NCBI GenBank assembly: GCA_031216915.1
Contig: CM062297.1
Span: 539,050,971-539,114,970, forward strand
Source: Pictodentalium vernedei
Lineage: Eukaryota > Mollusca > Scaphopoda > Dentaliida > Dentaliidae
DNA length: 64,000 nt
Reading direction: 5' to 3'
Under the pieces are notes generated by a model that worked only from the letters and a program-made list of their open reading frames with translations, searched no databases and had not been told where the DNA came from. Below are positions 1 through 11,086 of this stretch, piece after piece. Each line of letters starts with the position of its first letter. The first letter of the stretch is position 1. The translations under genes and the position numbers were made by a program.

Positions 1-239
1 AGCATTCATGCCAATGTGAAAGAGTATTGCCGAAGGACTTGTTAGACACTGTAGGGAGTTTTCTATCGGCTATGCACTTAATATAGCCTACAATCCTACC
101 AGCTCTATATGCAATCTTATTTCTCCGCTGCCTAAAGAAACAAAAATCGAAAAATCTATAGGTAGGGGGTTGGATGGGTATAGTCTGTTCAACAGCTTTG
201 CTATTTACCCCTAACTTGGACATTAACCATACAGCATTC

Positions 240-3200
240 ATTCCAATGTGAAAGAGTATTGCTGAAAGAATTGTTAGACACTGTAGGGAGTTTTCTATCG
301 GCTATGCACTTAATATAGCCTAAAAACCTACCAGCTCTATATGCAATCTTATTTCTCTGCTGCCTAAAAAAACAAGCGCAATAGGTGAATCTCTCAATTT
401 CTGGAAATCAAAAAATCTAGAGGGAGGGGTAGGATGGGTACAATCTGTTCAACAGGTTTGGTATTTGGCCCCAACTTGGAAATTAACCATACAGCATTCA
501 CATCAGTGTGAAAGAGTATTTCCGAAAGAATTGTTAGACTCTGTGGGGAGTTTTCTATCGGCTATGCACTTAATATAGCCTAAAAACCTACTAGCTCTAT
601 ATGCAATCTTATTTTGCCGCTGCCTAAAAACAAGCTCAATTGGTGAATCTCAAAAGTCTAGAGGGAGTGGGTAGGACGGGTATGATCTGTTCAACAAGTT
701 TGCTATTTTGCCCTAACTTGGACTTTAACCATACAGCATTCACGCCAGTGTGAAAGAGTATTGCCGAAAGAATTGTTAGACACTGTAGGGAGTTTTCTAT
801 TGGCTATGCACTTAATATAGCCTAAAAACCTATCAGCTCTATATGCAATCTTCTTTCGCCACTGCCTAAATACAAGTGCAATAGGTGAATTTCTTGATTT
901 CTTGAAATCAAAAACTCTAGAGGGAGGGGGTGGGATGGGTACGATCTGTTCAGCACGTTTGCTATTTACCCCTAACTTGGACATTAACCATACAGCATTC
1001 ACGCCAATGTGAAAGAGTATTGCTGAAAGAATTGTTAGACACTGTAGGGAGTTTTCTAGCAGCTATGCATTTAATATAGCCTACAAACCTACCAGCTCTA
1101 TATGCAATCTTATTTCGCCGTTGCCTAAAAACAAGTGCAATAGGTGAATGTCTCGATTTTTGGAAATCGGAAAATTTAGAGGGAGGAAGTAGGACGGGTA
1201 TGATCTGTTCAACAGGTTTGCTATTTAGCCTTAACTTGGACATTAACCGTACAGCATTCACGCCAATGTGAAAGAGTATTGCCGAAAGAATTGTTAGACA
1301 CTGTAGGGAGTTTTCTATTGGCTGTGCACTTAATATAGCTTACAAACCTACCAGCTCTATACGCAATCTTATTTTGCCGCTGCCTTAAAAAACAAAAATC
1401 CAAAAATCTAGAGGGAGGGAGGGGGTTGGACAGGTACGATCTGTTCAACAGGTTTGCTTTTTACCCCTAACTTGGACATTAACCATACATTATTCACGCC
1501 AATGTGAAAGAGTATTGCCGAAAGAATTGTTAGACACTGTAGGGAGTTTTCTATCGGCTATGCACTTAATATAGCCTAAAAACCTACCAGCTCTATATGC
1601 AGTCTTATTTCTCCGCTGCCTAAAATCAAGCGCAGTAGGTGAATCTCTCGATTTCTTGAAATCAAAAAATCTAGTGGGAGGGGGGAAGGACGGGTACGAT
1701 CTATTCAACAGGTTTGCTGTTTAGCCCTAACTTGGACATTAACCATACAGCATTCACGCCAATGTGAAAGAGTTTTCCGAAAGAATTGTTAGACACTGTA
1801 GGGAGCTTTCTACCGGCTATGCACTTTTTATAGCCAACAAACCTACCAGCTCTATAAGCAATCTTATTTCGCAGCTGCCTAAAAAAACAAAAATCCAAAA
1901 ATATAGAGGGATGGGGTTGGACAGGTAGGATCTGTTCAACAGGTCTGCTATTTACCCCTAACTTGGCCATTAACCATACAGCATTCACGCCAATGTGAAA
2001 GAGTATTGCCGAAGGAATTGTTAGACACTGTAGGGAGTTTTCTATCGGCTATGCACTTAATATAGCCTAAAACCCTACCAGCTCTATATGCAATCTTATT
2101 TCACTGTTGCCTAAAAAATCAAAAATCGAAAAATCTAGATGGAGGAGGTTGGACGGGTACGATCTGTTCAACAGGTTTGCTATTTACCCCTAACTTGAAC
2201 GCTAACCATACAGCATTCACGCCAATGTGAAAGATTATTTTCGAAAGAATTGTTAGACACTGTAGGGAGTTTTCTATCGGCTATGCACTTAATATAGCCT
2301 AAAAACCTACCACCTCTATATGCAATCTTATTTCGCCGCTGCCTAGAAAAAGAAAAATCCAAAAATCTAGAGGGAGGGGGTTGGACAGGTACGATCTGTT
2401 CAGCAGGTCTGCTTTTTACCCCTAACTTGGACATTAACCATACAGCATTCATGCCAATGTGAAAGAGTATTGCCGAAGGAATTTTTAGACACTGTAGGGA
2501 GTTTTCTATTGGCTATGCACTTAATATAGCCTACAAACCTACAAGCTGTATATGCAATCTTATTTGTCTGCTGCCTAAAAAAACAAGCGCAATAGGTGAA
2601 TCTCTCGATTTCTGGAAATCGAAAAATCTAGAGGGATGGGGTAGGATGGGTACGATCTGTTCAACAGGTTTGCTTTTTACCCCTAACTTGGACATTAACC
2701 ATACAGTATTCACGCCAATGTGAAAGAGTATTGCCGAAAGAATTGTTAGACACTGTAGGGAGTTTTCTATCGGCTATGCACTTAATATAGCCTAAAAACC
2801 TACTAGCTCTATATGCAATCTTATTTTGCCGCTGCCTAAAAACAAGCTCAATTGGTGAATCTCAAAAGTCTAGAGGGAGTGGGTAGGACGGGTATGATCT
2901 GTTCAACAAGTTTGCTATTTTGCCCTAACTTGGACTTTAACCATACAGCATTCACGCCAGTGTGAAAGAGTATTGCCGAAAGAATTGTTAGACACTGTAG
3001 GGAGTTTTCTATTGGCTATGCACTTAATATAGCCTAAAAACCTATCAGCTCTATATGCAATCTTCTTTCGCCACTGCCTAAATACAAGTGCAATAGGTGA
3101 ATTTCTTGATTTCTTGAAATCAAAAACTCTAGAGGGAGGGGGTGGGATGGGTACGATCTGTTCAGCACGTTTGCTATTTACCCCTAACTTGGACATTAAC

Positions 3201-5420
3201 CATACAGCATTCACGCCAATGTGAAAGAGTATTGCTGAAAGAATTGTTAGACACTGTAGGGAGTTTTCTAGCAGCTATGCATTTAATATAGCCTACAAAC
3301 CTACCAGCTCTATATGCAATCTTATTTCGCCGTTGCCTAAAAACAAGTGCAATAGGTGAATGTCTCGATTTTTGGAAATCGGAAAATTTAGAGGGAGGAA
3401 GTAGGACGGGTATGATCTGTTCAACAGGTTTGCTATTTAGCCTTAACTTGGACATTAACCGTACAGCATTCACGCCAATGTGAAAGAGTATTGCCGAAAG
3501 AATTGTTAGACACTGTAGGGAGTTTTCTATTGGCTGTGCACTTAATATAGCTTACAAACCTACCAGCTCTATACGCAATCTTATTTTGCCGCTGCCTTAA
3601 AAAACAAAAATCCAAAAATCTAGAGGGAGGGAGGGGGTTGGACAGGTACGATCTGTTCAACAGGTTTGCTTTTTACCCCTAACTTGGACATTAACCATAC
3701 AGTATTCACGCCAATGTGAAAGAGTATTGCCGAAAGAATTGTTAGACACTGTAGGGAGTTTTCTATCGGCTATGCACTTAATATAGCCTAAAAACCTACC
3801 AGCTCTATATGCAGTCTTATTTCTCCGCTGCCTAAAATCAAGCGCAGTAGGTGAATCTCTCGATTTCTTGAAATCAAAAAATCTAGTGGGAGGGGGGAAG
3901 GACGGGTACGATCTATTCAACAGGTTTCCTGTTTAGCCCTAACTTGGACATTAACCATACAGCATTCACGCCAATGTGAAAGAGTTTTGCCGAAAGAATT
4001 GTTAGACACTGTAGGGAGCTTTCTACCGGCTATGCACTTTTTATAGCCAACAAACCTACCAGCTCTATAAGCAATCTTATTTCGCCGCTGCCTAAAAAAA
4101 CAAAAATCCAAAAATATAGAGGGATGGGGTTGGACAGATAGGATCTGTTCAACAGGTCTGCTATTTACCCCTAACTTGGCCATTAACCATACAGCATTCA
4201 CGCCAATGTGAAAGAGTATTGCCGAAGGAATTGTTAGACACTGTAGGGAGTTTTCTATCGGCTATGCACTTAATATAGCCTAAAACCCTACCAGCTCTAT
4301 ATGCAATCTTATTTCACTGTTGCCTAAAAAATCAAAAATCGAAAAATCTAGATGGAGGAGGTTGGACGGGTACGATCTGTTCAACAGGTTTGCTATTTAC
4401 CCCTAACTTGAACGCTAACCATACAGCATTCACGCCAATGTGAAAGATTATTTTCGAAAGAATTGTTAGACACTGTAGGGAGTTTTCTATCGGCTATGCA
4501 CTTAATATAGCCTAAAAACCTACCACCTCTATATGCAATCTTATTTCGCCGCTGCCTAGAAAAAGAAAAATCCAAAAATCTAGAGGGAGGGGGTTGGACA
4601 GGTACGATCTGTTCAGCAGGTCTGCTTTTTACCCCTAACTTGGACATTAACCATACAGCATTCATGCCAATGTGAAAGAGTATTGCCAAAGGAATTTTTA
4701 GACACTGTAGGGAGTTTTCTATTGGCTATGCACTTAATATAGCCTACAAACCTACAAGCTGTATATGCAATCTTATTTGTCTGCTGCCTAAAAAAACAAG
4801 CGCAATAGGTGAATCTCTCGATTTCTGGAAATCGAAAAATCTAGAGGGATGGGGTAGGATGGGTACGATCTGTTCAACAGGTTTGGTATTTGGCCCTAAC
4901 TTGGAAATTAACCATACAGCATTCACATCAGTGTGAAAGAGTATTGCCGAAAGAATTGTTAGACTCTGTGGGGAGTTTTCTATCGGCTATGCACTTAATA
5001 TAGCCTTAAAACCTACTAGCTCTTTATGCAATCTTATTTTGCCGCTGCCTAAAAGCAAGCTCAATTGGTGAATCTCAAAAGTCTAGAGGGAGTGGGTAGG
5101 ACGGGTATGATCTGTTCAACAAGTTTGCTATTTTGCCCGAACTTGGACTTTAACCATACAGCATTCACGCCAGTGTGAAAGAGTATTGCCGAAAGAATTG
5201 TTAGACACTGTAGGGAGTTTTCTGTTGGCTATGCACTTAATATAGCCTAAAAACCTATCAGCTCTATATGCAATCTTCTTTCGCCGCTGCCTAAATACAA
5301 GTGCAATAGGTGAATTTCTCGATTTCTTGAAATCAAAAACTCTAGAGGGAGGGGGTGGGACGGGTACGATCTGTTCAGCACGTTTGCTATTTACCCCTAA
5401 CTTGGACATTAACCATACAG
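240..5420. repeat. 2.21-kb higher-order repeat of the satellite
   Basis: Monomer variants recur at a spacing of about 2212 bp. Identical 99-codon minus-strand frames start at 703 and 2915, and at 962 and 3174, with a close relative of the first at 5128. The variant with CTCAATTGGTGAATC occurs near 640, 2850 and 5060. About 2.3 units are present, each of about nine monomers. The first two units are almost identical by eye; the third is partial and more diverged. Confidence 0.88.
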
Positions 5421-7299
5421 CATTCACGCCAATATTTAAGAGTATTGACGAAAGAATTGTTAGACACTGTAGGGAGTTTTCTATCGGCTATGCACTTAAT
5501 ATAGCCTAAAAACCTACCAGCTCTATATGCAATCTTATTTCGCCGTTGCCTAAAAAATAAAAATCCAAAAATCTAGAGGGAGGGGGTTGGACAGGTACGA
5601 TCTGTTCAACAGGTCCGCTATTTACCCCGAACTTGTTCATTAACCATACAGCATTCACGCCAATGTGAAAGAGTATTGCCGAAAGAATTGTTAGACACTG
5701 TAGGGAGTTTTCTATTGGCTATGCGCTTAATATAGCCTAAAAACCTACCAGCTCTATATGCAATCTTATTTTGCTCCTACCTAAAAACAAGCGCAATAGG
5801 TGAATCTCTCGATTTTTGGAAATCGGAAAATTTAGAGGGAGGAAGTAGGACGAGTACGATCTGTTCAACAGGTTTGCTATTTAGCCTTAACTTGGACATT
5901 AACCATACAGCATTCACGCCAATGTGAAAGTGTTTTGCCGAAAGAATTGTTAGACACTGTAGGGAGGTTTCTATCGGCTATGCACTTAATATAGCCTACA
6001 AACCTACCAGCTCTATATGCAATCTTATTTCGCCGCTGCCTGAAAAAACAAAAATTGAAAAATCTAGAGGGAGGGGGTTGGACACTACGATCTGTTCAAC
6101 AGGTTTGCTTTTTACCCCTAACTTGGACATTAACTGTACAGTATTCACGCCAATGTGAAAGAGTATTGCCGAAAGAATTGTTAGACACTGTAGGGAGTTT
6201 TCTTTCGGCTATGTGCTTCATATAGCCTAAAAACCTACCACCTCGATATGAAATATTATTTCCTTGCTGCCTGAAGACCAAGCGCAATAGGTGAATCTCT
6301 CGATTTCTGAAAATCGAAAAATCTAGAGGGAGGGGGTAGGATGGGTACGATCTGTTCAACAGGTTTGCTATTTATCCCTAACTTGGACATTAACCATACA
6401 GCATTCATGCTAATGTGAAAGAGTATTGCCAAAAGAATTGTTAGACACTGTAGGGAGTTTTCTATTGGCTATGCACTTAATATAGCCTACAAACCCACAA
6501 GCTGTATATGCAATCTTATTTCGCCGCTGCCTAAAAAAACAAAAATCCAAAAATCTAGGGGGAGGGGGTTGGACAGGTACAATCTGTTCAACAGGTTTGC
6601 TTTTTACCCCTAACTTGGACATTAACCATACAGTATTCACGCCAATGTGAAAGAGTATTGCCGAAAGAATTGTTAGACACTGTAGGGAGGTTTCTATCTG
6701 CTATGCACTTAATATAGCCAACAAACCACCCAGCTCTATATGCAATCTTATTTTGCCGCTGCCTAGAAAAAGAAAAATCCGAAAATCTAGAGGGAGGGGG
6801 TTGGACACGTACGATCTGTTCAACAGGTCTGCTATTTACCCCTAACTTGGACATTAACCATACAGCATTCATGCCAATGTGAAAGAGTATTGCCGAAGGA
6901 ATTGTTAGACACTGTAGGGAGTTTTCTATCGGCTATTCACTTAATATAGCCTACAATCCTACCAGCTCTACATGCAATCTTATTTCTCCGCTGCCTAAAG
7001 AAACAAAAATCGAAAAATCTATATGTAGGGGGTTGGACGCGTACCATCTGTTCAACAGCTTTGCTATTTACCCCTAACTTGGACATTAATCATACAGCAT
7101 TCACGCCAGTGTGAAAGAGTATTGCCGAAAGAATTGTTAGACACTGTAGTGAGTTTTCTGTCGGCTGTGCACTTAATATAGCCTAAAAACCTACCAGCTC
7201 TATATGCAATCTTATTTCACCGCTGCCTAAAAAACAAACGCAATAGGTGAATCTCTCGATTTCTGGAAATCGAAAAATCTAGAGGGAGGGGGTAGTACG

Positions 7300-10260
7300 G
7301 GTACGATCTGTTCAACAGGTTTGCTATTTACCCCTAACTTGGACATTAACCATACAGCATTCACACCAATGTGAAATAGTATTGCTGAAAGAATTGTTAG
7401 ACACTGTAGGGAGTTTTCTATCGTTTTTGCATTTAATATAGCCTACAAACCTACCAGCTCTATATGCAATCTTATTTCGCCCCTGCCTAAGAAATCGAAA
7501 AGTCTAGAGAGATGGGGTTGGACAGGTATGATCTGTTCTACAGGTTTGCTATTTAGCCCTAACTTGGACATTAACCATACAGCATTCACGTCAGTGTGAA
7601 AGAGTGTTGCCGAAAGAATTGTTAGACTCTGTGGGGAGTTTTCTATCGGCTATGCACTTAATATAGCCTAAAAACCTACCAGCTCTATATGCAATCTTCT
7701 TTCGCCGCTGCCTAAAAACAAGCGCAATAGGTTAATCTCTCGATTTCTTGAAATCAAAAAATCTAGAGGGAGGGGGTTGGACGGGTATGGTCTGTTCAAC
7801 AGCTTTGCTATTTTCCCCTAACTTGGACATTAACCATACAGCATTCACGCCAATGTGAAAGAGTATTGCTGAAAGAATTGTTAGACACTGTAGGGAGTTT
7901 TCTGTCGGCTATGCACTTAATATAGCCTAAAACCCTACCAGCTCTATATGCAATCTTATTTCACTGCTGCCTAAAAAATCAAAAATCGAAAAATCTAGAT
8001 GGAGGGGGTTGGACGGGTACGATCTGTTCAACAGGTTTGCTATTTAGCCCTAACTTGGACGTTAACCATACAGCATTCATGCCAATGTGAAAGAGTATTG
8101 CCGAAAGAATTGTTAGACACTGTAGGGAGTTTTCTAGCGGCTATGCATTTACTATAGCCTACAAACCTACCAGCTCTATATGCAATCTTATTTCGCTGCT
8201 GCCTAAGAAATCAAAAATCGAAAAGTCTAGAGAGATGGGGTTGGACAGGTATGATCTGTTCTACAGGTTTGCTATTTAGCCCTAACTTGGACATTAACCA
8301 TACAGCATTCACGCCAATGTGAAAGAGTATTGCCGAAAGAATTGTTAGACACTGTAGGGAGTTTTCTAGCAGCTGTGCATTTAATATAGCCTACAAACCT
8401 ACCAGCTCTATATGCAATCTTATTTCGCCGCTGCCTAAAGAAACAAAAATAAAAAAAAAATAGAGGTAGGGAGTTGGACGGGTACGATCTGTTCAACAGC
8501 TTTGCTATTTACCCCTTACTTTGACATTAAGCATACAGCATTCACGCCATGGTGAAAGAGTATTGCCGAAAGAATTGTTAGACACTGTAAGGAGTTATAT
8601 TTTGGCTATGCGCTTCATATAGCCTAAAAACCTACCAGCTCGATATGCAGTCTTATTTCACTGCTGCCTAAAAACCAAGCGCCATAGGAGAATCTCTCGA
8701 TTTCTGGAAATCGAAAAATCTAGAGGGAGGGGGTAGGACGGGTCTGATCTGTTCTACAGGTTTGGTATTTAGCCCTAACTTGGAAATTAACCATACAGCA
8801 TTCACGTCAGTGTGAAAGAGTATTGCAGAAAGAATTGTTAGACTCTGTGGGGAGTTTTCTATCGGCTATGCACTTAATATAGCCTAAAAACCTACCAGCT
8901 CTATATGCAATCTTCTTTCGCCGCTGCCTAAAAACAAGCACAATAGGTTAATGTCTCGATTTCTTGAAATCAAAAAATCTAGAGGGAGGGGGTTGGATGG
9001 GTATGGTCTGTTCAACAGCTTTGCTATTTACCCCTAACTTGGACATTAACCATACAGCATTCACGCCAATGTGAAAGAGTATTGCTGAAAGAATTGTTAG
9101 ACACTGTAGGAAGTTTTCTATCGGCTATGCACTTAATATAGCCTAAAACCCTACCAGCTCTATATGCAATCTTATTTCCCTGCTGCCTAAAAAATAAAAA
9201 ATCGAAAAATCTAGATGGAGGGGGTTGGACGGGTACGATCTGTTCAACAGGTTTGCTATTTAGCCCTAACTTGAACGTTAACCATACAGCATTCACGCCA
9301 ATGTGAAAGAGTATTGCCGAAAGAATTGTTAGACACTGTAGGGAGTTTTCTAGCGGCTATGCATTTAATATAGCCTACAAACCTACCAGCTCTATATGCA
9401 ATCTTATTTCGCTGCTGTCTAAGAAATCAAAAATCGAAAAGTCTAGAGAGATGGGGTTGGACAGGTATGATCTGTTCTACAGATTTGCTATTTAGCCCTA
9501 ACTTGGGCATTAACCATACAGCATTCACGCCAATGTGAAAGAGTATTGCCGAAAGAATTGTTAGATACTGTAGGGAGTTTTCTAGCAGCTATGCATTTAA
9601 TATAGCCTACAAACCTACCAGCTCTATATGCAATCTTATTTTGCCGCTGCCTAAAGAAACAAAAATCGAAAAATCTAGAGGTAGGGGCTTGGTCGGGTAC
9701 GATCTGTTCAACAGCTTTGCTATTTACCCCTAACTTTGACATTAACCATACAGCATTCACGCCATGGTGAAAGAGTATTGCCGAAAGAATTGTTAGACAC
9801 TGTAAGGAGTTATCTTTTGGCTATGCGCTTCATATAGCCTCAAAACCTACCAGCTCGATATGCAATCTTATTTCACTGCTGCCTAAAAACCAAGCGCAAT
9901 AGGAGAATCTCTCGATTTCTGGAAATCGAAAAATCTAGAGGGAGGGGGTAGGACGGGTGTGATCTGTTCTACAGGTTTGGTATTTAGCCCTAACTTGGAA
10001 ATTAACCATACAGCATTCACGTCAGTGTGAAAGAGTATTGCCGAAAGAATTGTTAGACTCTGTGGGGAGTTTTCTATCGGCTATGCACTTAATATAGCCT
10101 AAAAACCTACCAGCTCTATATGCAATCTTCTTTCGCCGCTGCCTAAAAACAAGCGCAATAGGTTAATCTCTCGATTTCTTGAAATCAAAAAATCTAGAGG
10201 GAGGGGGTAGAATGGGTACGATCTGTTCAACAGGTTTGCTATTTACCCCTCACTTGGACA
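7300..10260. repeat. 1.22-kb higher-order repeat of the satellite
   Basis: A run of five monomers recurs with a period of about 1216 bp. The marker variant with GTCAGTG in place of GCCAATG, followed by GACTCTGTGGGGAG, occurs at about 7590, 8807 and 10022. The variants with AGAGATGGGGTTGGACAGG near 7507, 8228 and 9450 follow the same pattern in part. About 2.4 units are present, and the last is cut by the MITE. Confidence 0.82.
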
Positions 10261-10264
10261 TTAA

Positions 10265-10508
10265 CCCTTAAGTCCTCAGATTAATTTTAAAGTATTTATG
10301 GCCTTTTTCTGCTTACATAGTTATTGATGACTTGGTAGTGGTTCTACATCACTGCTGGCTGCCTATATAGGCAGCTAGCAGTGATGTAGAACCACTGCCA
10401 GGGAAAATTCAGTCTACACACAAGAGTAATAAAAAAGATTACACAAGGGAGCACCTGTTTCAATGCAATATAAAAGTGGCGGTTTGGGGCTATATGGGGG
10501 CTTAAGGG
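10265..10508. mobile_element. piggyBac-like MITE, 244 bp
   Basis: The element is flanked by a TTAA target duplication at 10261-10264 and 10509-10512. Its ends are inverted: CCCTTAAG at the left and CTTAAGGG at the right. Removing the element plus one TTAA restores the satellite sequence GACATTAACCATACAG exactly. TTAA targets and ends starting CCC are typical of the piggyBac superfamily, and the small size with no ORF makes it a non-autonomous MITE. The superfamily call is inference from target and terminal bases only; the 8-bp inverted ends are short. Confidence 0.82.
10333..10400. repeat. 68-bp near-perfect palindrome inside the MITE
   Basis: The arms are 10333-10366 and 10367-10400 with no spacer, meeting at GCCTATATAGGC. 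There are two mismatches in 34 pairs. Such a structure could extrude as a cruciform or form a long RNA hairpin if transcribed. Internal palindromes are common in MITEs. Confidence 0.93.
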
Positions 10509-10599
10509 TTAACCATACAGCATTCATGCCTGTGTGAAAGACTATTGCCGAAAGAAGTGTTAGACACTGTAGGGAGTTTTCTATCGGCTATGCACTTAA
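10509..10599. repeat. Satellite fragment trapped between two transposons
   Basis: These 91 bases are one piece of a satellite monomer, from TTAACCATACAG to GGCTATGCACTTAA. The left TTAA belongs to the MITE target and the right TTAA to the target of the large element. The monomer continues after the large element at 17059, so both insertions hit the same or adjoining monomers. Confidence 0.95.
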
Positions 10600-10626
10600 G
10601 GGGTCGTCCAAGCAAACTTTGGTCAG
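10600..10626 (+). repeat. Left terminal inverted repeat of the 6.46-kb element
   Basis: Starts GGGGTCGTCCAAGC directly after TTAA. It pairs with 17032-17058 at about 23 of 27 positions. Confidence 0.85.
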
Positions 10627-10708
10627 TTTTTTGACATTTTTCCCAATGCCTCAGAAACAGATAAGAGAAGTAAGGAAAGGCAAATTATATATCAAAATGA
10701 TGAGTAAA

Positions 10709-11072
10709 TTTATTTATTTATTGATGTTTTAAGGTCACATACTTATGCACAATGGCTAATCATGACCATGACAGTTTTACGGGTGGAGGAAGCCGGAGTA
10801 CCCAGAGAGAACCACCGAGCAATGATGAGCAGCTGCCAGCTCCCCAACATTGCAACTCCGCACTGCAGCACAGGCAGGGTTAGATTGGTTGAAGACATGC
10901 ATACCATCAACGTGCAGTACGCCTTAGTACACAGCGTCATCGTGCCCCCACGCGGGCAATGGAGATGAAGTGTCTTGCCCAAGGACACAACGCGGTTGCC
11001 GCAGGTGGGATTCGAACCGAGGACCTCTCGGGTTGCAGCCTGCACCTCTACCTACTGAGCCACCGCGCTCCC
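10709..11072 (-). mobile_element. tRNA-derived SINE, about 364 bp
   Basis: On the minus strand a tRNA-like head (11072 down to about 10994) is followed by a body that includes GTGTCCTTGGGCAAGACAC and GGGTACTCCGGCTTCCTCC. The tail reads TATGTGACCTTAAAACATC and ends in AATAAATAAATAAA. A 14-bp target duplication, AAA-T-(G/A)-ATGAGTAAA, flanks it at 10695-10708 and 11073-11086 with one mismatch, showing target-primed insertion. The same tail occurs in the repeats at 14495-14792 and 59646-59873, so these families probably use the same LINE machinery. Short open frames inside it are not genes. Confidence 0.92.
11008..11062 (-). promoter_or_regulatory. Pol III internal promoter of the SINE (boxes A and B)
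   Basis: Read on the minus strand, 11062-11048 gives TGGCTCAGTAGGTAG, a good box A, and 11018-11008 gives GGTTCGAATCC, a canonical box B. Spacing and order fit a tRNA-type promoter. The head no longer looks like a functional tRNA gene because it runs straight into the SINE body. Confidence 0.9.
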
Positions 11073-11086
11073 AAATAATGAGTAAA

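Larger units (their letters stand above)
1..10264. repeat. Satellite array, left segment
   Basis: About 42 head-to-tail monomers, judged by length. Each monomer carries the landmarks CTTGGACATTAACCATACAG, GAATTGTTAGACACTGTAGG, GGCTATGCACTTAATATAGC and GATCTGTTCAACAGG in that order. Two length classes alternate irregularly: S of about 232 bp and L of about 259-260 bp. L carries an extra block of about 29 bases containing GCGCAATAGGTGAATC, offset by a shorter A-run, for a net gain of 27. The minus strand of most monomers has a 60-99 codon open frame, but it varies freely at replacement sites and is not annotated as a gene. The segment ends exactly at the TTAA used by the MITE. Confidence 0.96.

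Noticed and set aside
1..10260. Dozens of minus-strand ORFs of 60-99 codons as a tandem gene family
   Set aside because: They follow the satellite monomer exactly, overlap each other out of phase, vary freely at replacement sites and lack any recognisable domain. They are listed as satellite, with the coding idea kept only as a low-interest finding.
10994..11072. Functional tRNA gene
   Set aside because: Boxes A and B are good, but the sequence runs into a SINE body with AATAAATA tail and target duplication, so it is a SINE head.
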